DNA of 64,000 bases from an uncultured Planctomycetaceae bacterium (GCA_937888715.1 CALARU010000235.1:1-64000); one strand, 5' to 3'. Counted from the first letter of the stretch, positions 8,863-18,573 are shown. Made by a program: numbers and translations. The notes: a model not told the origin generated them from the letters alone.

Positions 8863-10257
8863 ATGAAATCTTCCCAAGGGATTATTGCTGTTTTGCTTTT
8901 TGTGGTTATGGTGTTTGGTTTGACCTTTGCAATGAATTATCTTGGCGGGTTCAACGAGGTAAAAAATCCAACTCAAAATAAAGATAACAACTCTACTAAT
9001 TCCTCCGATAATACTGATGATGGTTCCAATCAAGAACTTACTTTTTTGCAAAAAATATACCCATCGGATGGTATTAGCGCTCTTGAAAATGAATATAAAA
9101 TGGGGGGCATGCAAGACTTTCTTTTTGCTCATGAAGGTTTGTTGCCTCTAAAAATCGGCCTAGATAGTAAAAATTGTACCTGCACAAGTGTTCTTATGTA
9201 CGAACTTCCCTCAGAATGGCTGATAAGTAATCTCAGCAAAGACTCCACGGGTAAAATCAACTTGTTGAAAATTGAAGAGGAACTGTCTAATAATGAGATT
9301 AAAGCTATTCTTGAAAAACAAATTACTCCTATCCCCTTGGAAAAAAACGAGCAGCCTATCTTGAATGCTGGCTCAGTGGGTTGGATCAGGCTCCAGTGGA
9401 AAACTGAAAAAATGGGCCCTAATCGTCTTACTGCAAACATATGGATGGGTAAAAAAGGTGGCGGGAATGAATCGAGGCTTGAAGCTTTGGTTAATGTTCA
9501 GGCTGCACTCTTTGTTAATCCTGTAGAAATCCCAATTGATGTTTTGTCTCCGTTAGTTTCAGAAAAAAAAATTGCTTTTAAATGTTATTCTTCCACCCGA
9601 AAATCCTTCGATTTAATTGTCAAAATGACTAGGCCCAGACCTGATGAAACCGTCATTATTGGAAAACCTGTCCCCTTGACAAATGAAGAACTAAAAATTG
9701 ATGAAAAACAGTTCGGCGGTGCTCCTCTTTTGTCCGGTTATCTGGTACCAATAACGGCATCTTATAGTGTTCCTGGTGGTAAAGATTTGATGGAACTTGG
9801 ACCATTTAGCAGACAAATCGAATTTATCATTACCAAAAATAATCAAAAAGATTTGGAATCTGACACCCGTGTTGAAGCAAGGATCACAGGGAAGGTTGAG
9901 GGCGAATTTCGAATCCTTGACGCAGAACAACGGGGTAGGCTTTCGATGGGGGTTTTTCAAAGGGGACTGGGCTCTAAAAAAGAATTGAAAATAGAAACTG
10001 ATTTGCAGGGAATAGATCTTGAGTTGGATATTGTTAAAACAACTCCATACCTTAAGGCTAAGCTTGTTTCCGGGTGGCCTCAGGATGTTTCTGGCCGTAG
10101 GACTTGGAAGTACTCCGTTGAAATTGCCCCGAATACCGTAAGTGGCCCTTTTCCTCGGGATGATGAGTTTTTTCGAGATAGTTCCTTTTATCTTAAATCC
10201 AAAGGGAATTCATCCAGGTCTATTCGTATTCCTGTTGAAGGCCGTGCCGATAATTAA
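8863..10257 (+). CDS. Membrane-anchored protein of unknown function
   Basis: 464 residues. The ATG has GAGGTG seven bases upstream. One N-terminal membrane helix (about 7-27, IIAVLLFVVMVFGLTFAMNYL) is followed by an Asn/Asp/Ser-rich linker (about 34-55), so the bulk is expected outside the cytoplasm. The remainder looks beta-rich. Residues near 105 contain NCTCTSV, a short cysteine pair reminiscent of the conserved cysteine motif in DUF1573-type proteins common in planctomycetes; this relation is tentative. No catalytic motif was recognised. It precedes the tetraheme cytochrome gene by about 40 bases on the same strand, so a shared extracytoplasmic role is possible. Confidence 0.6.
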   Translation: MKSSQGIIAVLLFVVMVFGLTFAMNYLGGFNEVKNPTQNKDNNSTNSSDNTDDGSNQELTFLQKIYPSDGISALENEYKMGGMQDFLFAHEGLLPLKIGLDSKNCTCTSVLMYELPSEWLISNLSKDSTGKINLLKIEEELSNNEIKAILEKQITPIPLEKNEQPILNAGSVGWIRLQWKTEKMGPNRLTANIWMGKKGGGNESRLEALVNVQAALFVNPVEIPIDVLSPLVSEKKIAFKCYSSTRKSFDLIVKMTRPRPDETVIIGKPVPLTNEELKIDEKQFGGAPLLSGYLVPITASYSVPGGKDLMELGPFSRQIEFIITKNNQKDLESDTRVEARITGKVEGEFRILDAEQRGRLSMGVFQRGLGSKKELKIETDLQGIDLELDIVKTTPYLKAKLVSGWPQDVSGRRTWKYSVEIAPNTVSGPFPRDDEFFRDSSFYLKSKGNSSRSIRIPVEGRADN

Positions 10258-10298
10258 ATGATTGCCTAAATACTTAACACCATGGAAGGTGGTTGGTT

Positions 10299-11966
10299 AT
10301 GAAAAATAAGTTTGTTCTATCATTAAAACATCGTTTGGTTTCTTACAAAGCCAGCATTTTTTCGGCTTTATTAGTAACTTCATTTTTAGCTGCCTACCAT
10401 TTAGGGCTCTTTACTAATGCTCTTGCTCAAGAAACTAAAGGGAAGGAACTGGTAGCAATTGCTTCAACCACTCCCATTCCCAAGTCTTTATTAAAATGGG
10501 AAAAACCCGACCTTACTTTAATTCTTACTGCACAGCAGCATGGGTATTTATTGCCATGCGGTTGTTCTAGGCCCCAAGTCGGGGGGTTGGAAAGGCGTTA
10601 TAATTTTATTCAAGCCCTTAAAACCAACGGCTGGAACCTTACTGCTTTAGATCTTGGGGATCTTTCTCAAAAACAAGGGCCGGTTTCTCTGCCCAATGAA
10701 CAAGGGTTGATTAAATATCGTTACGCCATGAATGCCCAGAAAAAGATCGGGTATTCTGTTGTCGGCTTTGGAGAGTATGAAACAGCATTGCCTTTGTTTA
10801 ACGCTTTAGCTGAATACGCACTCAACGAACCTAGTCCAAGAGTTGTTTCTGCGAATCTTCTTGATCGTGAAAAAGAATTTCCCGATCAAGTTTCTGCTTG
10901 GCAAAAAGTTGATATCAAGGGATCGGATATTAAGTTAGGTGTAACTGGAGTTGTTAGCCCAAATATCGCAGAAAAAATCAAGGACCCTAGAGTTAAGTTT
11001 GGCCCTTCCAAAGTTGCTTTGGATTCCGTGTTGAAAGAAATGAACCAAGATAACATTCAACTTAAAGTCTTACTTTATCAGGGGGTTCTCAATCGCAGTC
11101 CGAAGGGTGAGCCTGCAACCGAAGCTTTGAAAGCGGCCCAATCCTATCCCGAATTTCAAATTCTTATGTGCCTTAGTGAAGAAGATGAGCCTTCTTCCAA
11201 TCCCATTACCATAAGTCACGAAAACAAAAAACAGTCGCTAATCATCAGGATGGGAACCAAGGGTAAGTATGTTGGGGTTTTGGGCGTTTATAAAACAGGC
11301 GATCCTTCTCAGCCTTTTAAGTTTCGTTATACCATTGAACAAATGTCTGAAGATTACATAACGACTGAATCCGCAAAAAAAAATCACCCTGTCATGGAAC
11401 TCATGGAATCTTACGCTAAAGAACTTAAAAACGAAAATTACTTATCTAGGTTTGGCCAAGCCAGACACCCAGTTCAGGTTTCTGCACCTGGTTCAAATCC
11501 TGTTTATGTCGGTTCCGAAAAATGTAAGAAATGCCATGAATCCGCTTATGATGTTTGGAAAAAATCGACTCATAGTCATGCCTATCAAACCCTTGTTGAT
11601 GCCAAGGAACCTTCTTTACGACACTATGATCCCGAATGCATTGTTTGTCATACCGTTGGATTTGGGTACCAATCAGGTTTTACTACCTTTGAAAAAACGC
11701 CCAACCTTACCAATGTTGGGTGCGAAAGTTGCCATGGCCCCTCAAGCGAACATGTTAAAAAACCTAATGATGAAAGCTGGCACAAACTTATTAATCCTTG
11801 GAAAACTGTGAGTGGAGAAACACCCGCAGATAAAGAATCTCGGTTGGGAAAAACGGATCAGTTTTGCCAGAAATGCCATGATATTGATAATGATGTCACT
11901 TGGACGAACAAAGGTTTTGAACGAAAATGGCCTAAAGTAGCGCATCCTTCCCCAGCATCTGAGTAA
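10299..11966 (+). CDS. UshA-like domain fused to a tetraheme cytochrome c (c554-like)
   Basis: 555 residues from the ATG at 10299 (GGAAGGTGG upstream); TTG 10293 is an alternative. An N-terminal hydrophobic segment (about 15-45) serves as signal or anchor. Residues about 65-350 resemble the metallophosphatase-like UshA family in a planctomycete form carrying LPCGCSRPQVGGLERR in place of the classical metal ligands. The C-terminal part has four c-type heme sites: CKKCH (about 409), CIVCH (about 447), CESCH (about 475) and CQKCH (about 523), the pattern of the cytochrome c554/multiheme family. Expected location is the periplasm. Electron transfer is inferred from the heme motifs; the role of the N-terminal domain is unknown. 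Confidence 0.82.
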   Translation: MKNKFVLSLKHRLVSYKASIFSALLVTSFLAAYHLGLFTNALAQETKGKELVAIASTTPIPKSLLKWEKPDLTLILTAQQHGYLLPCGCSRPQVGGLERRYNFIQALKTNGWNLTALDLGDLSQKQGPVSLPNEQGLIKYRYAMNAQKKIGYSVVGFGEYETALPLFNALAEYALNEPSPRVVSANLLDREKEFPDQVSAWQKVDIKGSDIKLGVTGVVSPNIAEKIKDPRVKFGPSKVALDSVLKEMNQDNIQLKVLLYQGVLNRSPKGEPATEALKAAQSYPEFQILMCLSEEDEPSSNPITISHENKKQSLIIRMGTKGKYVGVLGVYKTGDPSQPFKFRYTIEQMSEDYITTESAKKNHPVMELMESYAKELKNENYLSRFGQARHPVQVSAPGSNPVYVGSEKCKKCHESAYDVWKKSTHSHAYQTLVDAKEPSLRHYDPECIVCHTVGFGYQSGFTTFEKTPNLTNVGCESCHGPSSEHVKKPNDESWHKLINPWKTVSGETPADKESRLGKTDQFCQKCHDIDNDVTWTNKGFERKWPKVAHPSPASE

Positions 11967-12010
11967 TCATTTATCTCATTAATTTTAATAGCACAAAGTG
12001 GCGGTAGCGA

Positions 12011-12901
12011 ATGAATCGATCGGCTTTTATGCCATATTTGTGGATGGTGAGTGGGTGTATTGCTTTTACATTTATGGGCAATTTTACTTTCGCGCTAGGG
12101 CATATTTCAGCTATTGGGCTTAGTCTTGATTGGCAAATCATTGCGTTCTTTAGAGCTTTTTTAGTTTTTCTTTTTTCGTTTGTGCTTACTATGGCCTTTC
12201 GAATCAACCCTGTGGTTATGGGGTCTCGAAGCCTTTGGCTTAGAAGTATAGCGGGCAGTTTAAGCCTTGTCTTTTCCTTTTATGCCCTAACAAAATTGCA
12301 ACTTTCCTTGGTTCTTACCGTTACTAATATGTTCCCGCTATGGGTCGCATTACTATCGTGGCCCATGTTAAAAAAGATACCGTCCATTTCGGATTGGGTC
12401 GCTGTTTGCATGGGTATTATTGGAGTAGGGTTGATTCAAAAACCCCACCTTAGTGATAATTATCTAGCCATTGCTTCTGCCATTATCGCTTCCTTTTTTA
12501 CCGCATTGGCAATGATAGGGCTCCATAAAATTAAAGGCATTCCGACTCAGGCTATTGTGGTTCACTTTTCTGGCGTAGCAACGGCGTTATGCCTTTTGGT
12601 TTTGCCTTTTGCTCCAAATGTGGGTACTACAATTGCTGGCATGGATTTTAAAATCTTGCTGCTTTTGTTGGGTGTGGGCATTTCTGCGACTATCGGCCAA
12701 AACTTTTTAACTCTCGCCTTTTCAAGCGGTGCGCCAACTAAAATTTCTGTTGTTGGCCTTAGTCAAGTTGTTTTTGCGGTTATCGGCGACATGTTGTTCT
12801 GGCATAAATCGTTGGGAATTACTGAATTAATAGGCATTTTTCTTATTCTTCTACCAACAGGCTGGGTTATGCTAAAATCTGATCCTGATTTAAATTCTTA
12901 A
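12011..12901 (+). CDS. EamA/DMT-superfamily transporter
   Basis: 296 residues with about ten hydrophobic helices in two repeated halves, typical of the drug/metabolite transporter (EamA) superfamily. Family-like segments include SLWLRSIAGSLSLVFSFYAL and VFAVIGDMLFWHKSLGITE, the latter matching the second-half motif where a second EamA repeat ends. Located in the inner membrane; the substrate cannot be deduced. The gene starts 44 bases after the cytochrome gene with GGCGG before the ATG. It is the last plus-strand gene before the long minus-strand cluster. Confidence 0.85.
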   Translation: MNRSAFMPYLWMVSGCIAFTFMGNFTFALGHISAIGLSLDWQIIAFFRAFLVFLFSFVLTMAFRINPVVMGSRSLWLRSIAGSLSLVFSFYALTKLQLSLVLTVTNMFPLWVALLSWPMLKKIPSISDWVAVCMGIIGVGLIQKPHLSDNYLAIASAIIASFFTALAMIGLHKIKGIPTQAIVVHFSGVATALCLLVLPFAPNVGTTIAGMDFKILLLLLGVGISATIGQNFLTLAFSSGAPTKISVVGLSQVVFAVIGDMLFWHKSLGITELIGIFLILLPTGWVMLKSDPDLNS

Positions 12902-12994
12902 AATAACTTGGCAACTCTGAGATCGATAAGAAGGACTGTGCATCAATAGAATCATTTTAATAAGATTTATGCTTATCGCTCGGCATCTGATATT

Positions 12995-14314
12995 CTACTT
13001 TCCAGAAGTGCCTGGTAATTCTAAGCTTCCAATCAATGACAAATCTTTAGTACCCAATTTCTCAGCCTGCTTTGGGGATAAGCTGAATGTTACAACTACT
13101 TGCTCACCGCCTGGGCTAGCTACTGCATAATAGTTTTGCATGGTCGGAACATTATCAAGTTGGCCCAACGCAGAAATTCTATAAACCCATCGGCCTTTAT
13201 CACCTGATGGAACTTCGCCTTCTTGTAGGTCTTTTTCGACAACCCAGCCGGGAGTTCTTTCTGTGACATTTTTGAATTCTGCAACCGAAAGATGTTTACC
13301 TGGCTCTGCCTTGCTCCATACTGAAACGGTAGCCTGTGCAATAAAATCGCCTTTTTCAACCAATCTTAAAACCAGATGGTTTTCAGTTTTTGCTACTAAT
13401 TGCCAGTCTCTGCTCATCGATAAATCAAATCGCCTTTGCTGGTCTTTGAATTCAACATAAGTCATTAAATTGGGGACTTCAAAATCTTGGGGAATTGAAA
13501 CCAATGCTGCATCATTTAGTGTTTTCGGAGTTTCAAGAACCTCTCGTTTAACGGTAATTTCCATTTCTGTTTTTGATGCAGGATTGACAGGGCCAGCTTC
13601 TCGATTGTCACTTTGCTTCCAGCTAAGGTTTGTGATTTTTGCGGTTTTTTCGTTCCAAATTCCCGTTGCATCAACGGTGGAAGAAACACTTGCACCAGAT
13701 TCAACTCCGGTTGCTGTTCCTTCAATTTTAAAAGTCACAATCCCATTTTCATTGGAAAGTACTTTTCCTGTAATTGTATGCTCGGAAAGGCCTTCAAAAT
13801 TACAAATTGCTTGCACTGTAGCATCCTTTAATTTCCAAGCTTCTTTAGGAATAGGGCCTTTATCTGGAATTAAATTCGCAATGCATAAAGTGTCAAAATG
13901 ATCGCCAGTTAGTTCTAATTCTTCCCTCGTTAATGGGCCTTTTGGGCAATAAACGAAAATTGAGTTTTCGGGTTTTTGAGCAACAATTAAGCTTCTTTGC
14001 TTTCGAAGGGTTCTTTCAGATTTGTTACTATCGATGTTAAATAAAGCTTCAGCCTTTATATAATTCCTTGCAACTTTGTCTGGAATTCCCGAGGTAGATA
14101 AATGAATGACCCGTTCTTCAAAATGGTGATTTGCAGTGGCTATCATGGGGATAGCTACCATTTTTCCATCGCGTTGCACCTTCATTTCGCCTTTTAAATT
14201 TAGCGATAATTCTATTTTTAAGCAATCATCTGTTTGCGGTTGTTCTTTAAAAGAAACAGCATTCTGGTTTGAAAGAAATAAACACACCGCGGTAACAAAC
14301 TGAAGGGTAAACAT
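12995..14314 (-). CDS. Secreted protein of unknown function
   Basis: 439 residues. The ATG at 14314 is chosen because GGAGA lies upstream and the sequence starts a signal peptide (MFTLQFVTAVCLFLSNQNAVS); an in-frame TTG at 14326 would add four residues. The mature protein is rich in beta-strand patterns (repeated T-V-E-x-K stretches) with a central VSSTVDATGIWNEKTAKI segment. The C-terminal part, WVVEKDLQEGEVPSGDKG to YYAVASPGGEQVVVTFSL, resembles lipoprotein-like PsbP/DUF1795-type folds, but this is only an impression. Several planctomycete proteins of this layout exist without assigned function. It lies downstream of the rplQ terminator and is probably transcribed separately. Confidence 0.6.
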   Translation of the reverse strand: MFTLQFVTAVCLFLSNQNAVSFKEQPQTDDCLKIELSLNLKGEMKVQRDGKMVAIPMIATANHHFEERVIHLSTSGIPDKVARNYIKAEALFNIDSNKSERTLRKQRSLIVAQKPENSIFVYCPKGPLTREELELTGDHFDTLCIANLIPDKGPIPKEAWKLKDATVQAICNFEGLSEHTITGKVLSNENGIVTFKIEGTATGVESGASVSSTVDATGIWNEKTAKITNLSWKQSDNREAGPVNPASKTEMEITVKREVLETPKTLNDAALVSIPQDFEVPNLMTYVEFKDQQRRFDLSMSRDWQLVAKTENHLVLRLVEKGDFIAQATVSVWSKAEPGKHLSVAEFKNVTERTPGWVVEKDLQEGEVPSGDKGRWVYRISALGQLDNVPTMQNYYAVASPGGEQVVVTFSLSPKQAEKLGTKDLSLIGSLELPGTSGK

Positions 14315-14417
14315 TGCATTCTCCAACCATAAAAATCAACAGAATTAAAGGGTAATACCGTGAGTTAAAAAAGCAGTCAACCCTAGGTTAGGAATTTATT
14401 AAGGTGGGTAAACAAAA

Positions 14418-14444
14418 AAGCCAAGGTAGCATATACCTTGGCTT
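14418..14444 (-). terminator. Rho-independent terminator after rplQ
   Basis: A perfect 11-bp inverted repeat (14418-14428 with 14434-14444, five-base loop) is followed on the minus strand by CTTTTTTGTTT. It ends the ribosomal super-cluster just after rplQ. Confidence 0.85.
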
Positions 14445-14468
14445 TCTTTGTTTAAATGAATTTTAGGA

Positions 14469-14885
14469 TTAGCTTTTCACTTCAGCTTCGATAACAGGTG
14501 CAGTTGTACTTACATCCTTAGATCGGGATTCAAGTACCAACTCGAGAAACGCAGTTTGACCACCGTCACCAAGGCGTCTTTCTTGACGCTTTAAAACTCG
14601 AGTATAACCACCTTCTCGATTAGCGAAAAGTGGTGCGATTTCTTTGAAGAGAAGCTCAACAGCCTCTTTATCACGAAGCCTAGCTAGAGCAAGTCTTCGG
14701 GCGGCTAAAGTGTTTTTCTTAGCCAAGGTAATAAGCTTTTCAGCGAATATCCGCACTTCTTTAGCTTTTTCAAGACCTGTTATAATACGACGGTGAGTGA
14801 ACAAGGCACGGGTAAGATTTCGGAACAACGCTATTCGATGGTCCTGATTTCTACCTAGTTGTCTACCTCTTCTTAAATGACGCAT
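14469..14885 (-). CDS. rplQ: Ribosomal protein L17
   Basis: 138 residues. The start MRHLRRGRQLGRNQDHRIALFR matches the conserved N-terminus of L17, followed by NLTRALFTHRRIITGLEKAKEVR and a C-terminal GGYTRVLKRQERRLGDGG segment. It is a 50S component near the exit tunnel. Last gene of the cluster, 36 bases after rpoA as in the classical alpha operon, with a strong terminator behind it. A short acidic tail (about 20 residues) after the conserved domain is slightly longer than in E. coli. Confidence 0.97.
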   Translation of the reverse strand: MRHLRRGRQLGRNQDHRIALFRNLTRALFTHRRIITGLEKAKEVRIFAEKLITLAKKNTLAARRLALARLRDKEAVELLFKEIAPLFANREGGYTRVLKRQERRLGDGGQTAFLELVLESRSKDVSTTAPVIEAEVKS

Positions 14886-14921
14886 GGCTCAATCTCGATT
14901 TTTAGTTGGAAAAAATACTGT

Positions 14922-15917
14922 TTACTTACGAAGAGCAGATGATCTTAAACCAAGTTTAAGATTTCGCTCATCAAGTTTAATCTTAACTTCTTTAAGCGTA
15001 GTTTCACCAAAGTTGCGAACTTCAAGCAATTCTTCTTCAGAACGCATTACAAGATCACGTACCGTGGAGATACCTTCAGATTCTAAACAATTGGTTGCCC
15101 TTACAGACAATTCCAATTCAGCAAGGCTCATATTAAGCTTGCGTTCAAGTTCAACATCTACTGTTGAAGATGCAACAGGTTCTTGAATATGTTCCAAACC
15201 AACTTCTGGGCCGGGTTCTGCATATTGAATAAAGGGGTTAAGATGCTTTCGAAGAATCTTTGCGCCTTCAACAAGTGCCATCTGGGGAGTTACTGTACCA
15301 TTGGTCCAGATTTCCATGATCAATTTGTCATAGTTGGTTTTTTGACCAACACGAGTATCTTCAATCTCATATTTTACACGAACAACAGGTGTAAAGCTTG
15401 AATCGATAGGAATCACACCGATTTCACGATCACCTGGTACATTTTCTTCTGCCATTCGATAACCACGACCGTTTTCAACCGTCATTTCAACTTTGAAAGG
15501 AACATCGTCGGTTAATGTCGCGATTACATGTTCAGGGTTGATAATCTGAACTGCTTCAGTCGTAATAATATTAGCTGCAGTAACCACGCCTTTTTCGTGC
15601 TTTTCAATACGAATAACTTGTGGTAAATCACTAATGTTTTTTACAACAAGGCTTTTAATATTAAGAATAATATCAATTACATCTTCAACAACACCAGGTA
15701 TGGTGGTGACTTCGTGCTGAACACCTTCGATTTTAACTTGGGTTATAGCACTTCCTTCAAGGCTTGAAAGAAGAATCCTACGAATACTATTACCAATCGA
15801 AACACCAAAACCCCTTTCAAAGGGTTCTGCATAAAACTTACCGTAGGTATCAGACAGAGTTGAACGATCCCCATTAACCCTACTTGGTAATTCCAAACCG
15901 CGCCATCGAATACGCAT
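14922..15917 (-). CDS. rpoA: RNA polymerase alpha subunit
   Basis: 331 residues. The N-terminal dimerisation domain ([37 protein letters not shown]) is well conserved, a linker lies around 235-260, and the C-terminal domain has the helix-hairpin-helix pattern [16 protein letters not shown] and [15 protein letters not shown]. The arginine in ELSVRATNC corresponds to the residue that contacts UP-element DNA. Function is assembly of core RNA polymerase and promoter/activator contact. Placed between rpsD and rplQ as in most bacteria. Confidence 0.98.
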   Translation of the reverse strand: MRIRWRGLELPSRVNGDRSTLSDTYGKFYAEPFERGFGVSIGNSIRRILLSSLEGSAITQVKIEGVQHEVTTIPGVVEDVIDIILNIKSLVVKNISDLPQVIRIEKHEKGVVTAANIITTEAVQIINPEHVIATLTDDVPFKVEMTVENGRGYRMAEENVPGDREIGVIPIDSSFTPVVRVKYEIEDTRVGQKTNYDKLIMEIWTNGTVTPQMALVEGAKILRKHLNPFIQYAEPGPEVGLEHIQEPVASSTVDVELERKLNMSLAELELSVRATNCLESEGISTVRDLVMRSEEELLEVRNFGETTLKEVKIKLDERNLKLGLRSSALRK

Positions 15918-15992
15918 TATTAATTCACTCCTAAACTATTTTAAGGCTGTTTTTACAAGCCTATTATTATCAAATAAAAAATATACCAGTTT

Positions 15993-16625
15993 TTAACGGG
16001 AGCAGAATTCAATGATTAACTGTTCACGAATTTCTTCAATATGCGGATCCATATCACCACGAGTCGGGATGCGCGTCAATTTTCCTTCAGGTGGTTCTTG
16101 ATTTGTAATGGTCAAGAAATCTGGAATGTTAGGCGAAGTTTGTTGCACTTGAAGCCTTACCAAGTCAATAGATCGCTTACGATTTTTGATTGAAACAACA
16201 TCATTTGGCTTCATGATCAAGCTTGGGATGTCGGTTGGTACGCTGTTAACAGTTACATGTCCATGAGCTACAAGTTGTCTGGCTGCTGCACGATTTGGTG
16301 CAAAGCCCAATCGGAATACTACATTATCAAGCCGACGTTCGAGCAAACTAATTAAAACTTCACCGGTGTTTTGCTTGGAACGGCTTGCAATCTCAAAGTA
16401 TCTTCTGAATTGCCTTTCGAGCAAACCATAAAATCTTTTTAGTTTTTGTTTTTCACGAAGACGGATACCGTATTCGCTTGGCTTGCTGCGTCGAAGATGC
16501 ATGCCGGGCGGCTGATTGCGTCTTTCAATTGCGCACTTAGGCGACTCACAACGAAGGCCTTTAAGATAAAGCTTTACGCCTTCTCTTCGACAAATTCTAC
16601 ATACTGGATCGGTAATTCTTGCCAT
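15993..16625 (-). CDS. rpsD: Ribosomal protein S4
   Basis: 210 residues, a 30S assembly protein binding 16S rRNA; in many bacteria also the translational repressor of its operon. Near the N-terminus four cysteines (CRIC at 9-12 and a second pair about 15 residues later) form the zinc-binding type of S4. The S4 RNA-binding domain is visible in RLDNVVFRLGFAPNRAAARQLVAHGHVTVN. The C-terminus, QLIIEFCSR, is the family ending. Starts with ATG at 16625. Confidence 0.97.
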   Translation of the reverse strand: MARITDPVCRICRREGVKLYLKGLRCESPKCAIERRNQPPGMHLRRSKPSEYGIRLREKQKLKRFYGLLERQFRRYFEIASRSKQNTGEVLISLLERRLDNVVFRLGFAPNRAAARQLVAHGHVTVNSVPTDIPSLIMKPNDVVSIKNRKRSIDLVRLQVQQTSPNIPDFLTITNQEPPEGKLTRIPTRGDMDPHIEEIREQLIIEFCSR

Positions 16626-16689
16626 GGATGTTATTACTATCTCTAGCGGTTAAAAGTTGTAAATCTTCCTGATGGATACAGTTTTCCTA

Positions 16690-17064
16690 TTATACTCGAC
16701 GACGCTTGGGCGGCCTACAACCATTGTGAGGAAGTGGCGTTACATCTTCAATTGCCTTTACATTCAAGCCGGAAGCTTGGAGTGCGGTAATCGCAGATTC
16801 GCGACCTGACCCAGGACCCTTGACTCGAACTTCAATTTCTTTAAGTCCAAACTTTAAGGCTCGGGATGCTGCTTCTTCTGCTGCCCTTTGGGCTGCAAAA
16901 GGTGTGCTTTTTCGGCTACCCTTGAATGCGCAGGTTCCTGCTGATGCACAACATAGGGTATCACCATTAGTATCAGTAATGGTCACAATGGTGTTATTGA
17001 AAGTAGCAAGTATATGAGCTACTCCCCGACTGACATTACGACGCTGTTTTTTCTTCTTGGACAC
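16690..17064 (-). CDS. rpsK: Ribosomal protein S11
   Basis: 124 residues. Conserved motifs: [58 protein letters not shown] and the basic C-terminal tail [13 protein letters not shown]. It is part of the 30S platform. Lies between rpsM and rpsD in the standard alpha-operon order. Confidence 0.98.
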   Translation of the reverse strand: MSKKKKQRRNVSRGVAHILATFNNTIVTITDTNGDTLCCASAGTCAFKGSRKSTPFAAQRAAEEAASRALKFGLKEIEVRVKGPGSGRESAITALQASGLNVKAIEDVTPLPHNGCRPPKRRRV

Positions 17065-17098
17065 GAAAGAATATCTCCGTGAAAATTAAATTACAAAA

Positions 17099-17485
17099 TT
17101 AACCTCTAAGCTCTTTAACACCCTTCTTACCAGCAACGGTCTTTCTTGGACCTTTTCTGGTGCGGGCATTTGTTTTAGTACGCTGACCCCTTACAGGTAA
17201 GCTGCGACGATGGCGCGAGCCTCTGTAGGAGCCGATATCTCGTAATCGAGCAATATTTTGTTGGATTTGCCTGCGGAGAGGCCCTTCCACTACATATTCT
17301 CGGTCAAGTATGTTTGCCAATCGGCTTACATCGTCTTCGTTAAGATCTTTTGCACGGCGAATCGGGTCAACCCGTGCTTCTTCACACAGACGCAATGCAA
17401 GAGCGGGTCCAATCCCATAAATATAGCGTAAAGCTATATGGGTTGGTTTTTCATTCGGAATATCTACACCTAGAATACGCGGCAT
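17099..17485 (-). CDS. rpsM: Ribosomal protein S13
   Basis: 128 residues. [19 protein letters not shown] and [17 protein letters not shown] form the conserved N-terminal part; [37 protein letters not shown] is the basic tail (quoted as two adjoining parts, [16 protein letters not shown] then [16 protein letters not shown]). It is located in the 30S head and contacts the P-site tRNA and L5. The gene starts 16 bases after the rpmJ stop, suggesting one transcript. Confidence 0.97.
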   Translation of the reverse strand: MPRILGVDIPNEKPTHIALRYIYGIGPALALRLCEEARVDPIRRAKDLNEDDVSRLANILDREYVVEGPLRRQIQQNIARLRDIGSYRGSRHRRSLPVRGQRTKTNARTRKGPRKTVAGKKGVKELRG

Positions 17486-17501
17486 TCTCTAGCTCCCTTG
17501 A

Positions 17502-17615
17502 TCAACCCTGCCTTTGTTTATGGCGAGGATCGCTGCAAATTACATAAACTTTACCTTGGCGACGCACCAATTTGCATTTTTCGCAAATTCGTTTTACACT
17601 AGTTCTAACTTTCAT
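17502..17615 (-). CDS. rpmJ: Ribosomal protein L36
   Basis: 37 residues, small enough to be missed in automatic calls. Translation starts [19 protein letters not shown] and ends [13 protein letters not shown]. The CxxC pair (C11, C14) with a later Cys and His (C27, H32) is the zinc-ribbon form of L36. It sits between map and rpsM, the normal position except that infA, which usually lies just before it, is absent here and found at 62886. Confidence 0.97.
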   Translation of the reverse strand: MKVRTSVKRICEKCKLVRRQGKVYVICSDPRHKQRQG

Positions 17616-17757
17616 ATTTCACTCCCGTCCTTCTGACGGATTAAGGTAAACTATTTTTTTACCATGGTTAAGGGTCTTCGGCAAGTAGTTGATAGAAAAA
17701 ACAAGTCCAAATGATCATTTTTCTTCATTTTCTTCAACAAAATGAAGGATTTGTTTA

Positions 17758-18567
17758 TTATATTTTTATTATTAAGTCTTCATCTGAAGTTAATACAAAA
17801 ACTCCATCCTTCGTTAATGCCAATGTATGTTCTACATGTACACTTGGTAGGCCATCCCGGGTAACAACCGTCCAATGGTCCCTTAGGACCTCAGTTTCCG
17901 CCTTACCCATGTTTATCATGGGCTCTACCGCAAGTACTAAACCTTCTTCGAGTTTGAAATCTTGTTTTTTAACTTCTCGGTTAACATAGTTTGGCACCTG
18001 GGGGTGTTCGTGCATTAACTTTCCGATCCCATGTCCCACGTATTGGGTTACAACACTAAATCCCGCATCTTCTACAGCTTTTTGCATTTTAGTGGCAACT
18101 TCAGTCCACCATTTGCATCGAGATAGCTCTCTGATGGCAATATTAAGAACCTGTTCACCTACTTCGATCAGCCTTTTTTTTTCGTCACTGACTGTACCAA
18201 TAGGAATCGAAATTGCAGAATCTGCACACCAACCATTCAATTTGCACGCTGTATCTATTTTAAGAATATCGCCATCCCGGACAACTTTTCCACCTGGAAT
18301 TCCGTGTACCACTTGTTCATTAACAGAAATACAGGTGACTGCGGGAAATGGTACTTTCCCTGGATAACCTTTAAAAAGTGATAGAGCGTTATGTTGCTTA
18401 TAAAATTCTTCGACTGCCTTATCGATATCACCAGTGATAACGCCAGGTTTTGCCATGGCTTTGCACATTTTAAGGGCACCAGCGACCAATTTGCCCGCTT
18501 CACGCATCAACCCGATTTCGCGAGGGGATTTTAATTCAGGCCTGTTTGCAAAAAGGTTTCGCAACAT
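17758..18567 (-). CDS. map: Methionine aminopeptidase, type I
   Basis: 269 residues. It removes the initiator methionine from nascent proteins using two metal ions. Metal ligands are visible: the two aspartates in LKIDTACKLNGWCADSA, the histidine in VGHGIGKLMHEHP, and the glutamates in VLAVEPM and VHVEHTL; the substrate-binding His is in VVHGIPGG. No N-terminal zinc-finger extension, so type I. Gene order adk-map follows the spc operon pattern, and the start codon lies 6 bases after the adk stop. Confidence 0.96.
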   Translation of the reverse strand: MLRNLFANRPELKSPREIGLMREAGKLVAGALKMCKAMAKPGVITGDIDKAVEEFYKQHNALSLFKGYPGKVPFPAVTCISVNEQVVHGIPGGKVVRDGDILKIDTACKLNGWCADSAISIPIGTVSDEKKRLIEVGEQVLNIAIRELSRCKWWTEVATKMQKAVEDAGFSVVTQYVGHGIGKLMHEHPQVPNYVNREVKKQDFKLEEGLVLAVEPMINMGKAETEVLRDHWTVVTRDGLPSVHVEHTLALTKDGVFVLTSDEDLIIKI

Positions 18568-18573
18568 TGGTCC

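Noticed and set aside
10555-10600. Selenocysteine in the UshA-like domain
   Set aside because: Some members of this family carry Sec, but the motif here is encoded with ordinary TGC/TGT codons and no in-frame TGA.
17616-17757. Possible infA between map and rpmJ
   Set aside because: Only 142 bases, no frame of the right length or content; infA was found at 62886.
17700-17760. AT-rich inverted repeats (CTTCATTTT/AAAATGAAG) after map
   Set aside because: Stem is all A-T with a long loop and is not followed by a T-run on the minus strand; too weak to call a terminator.
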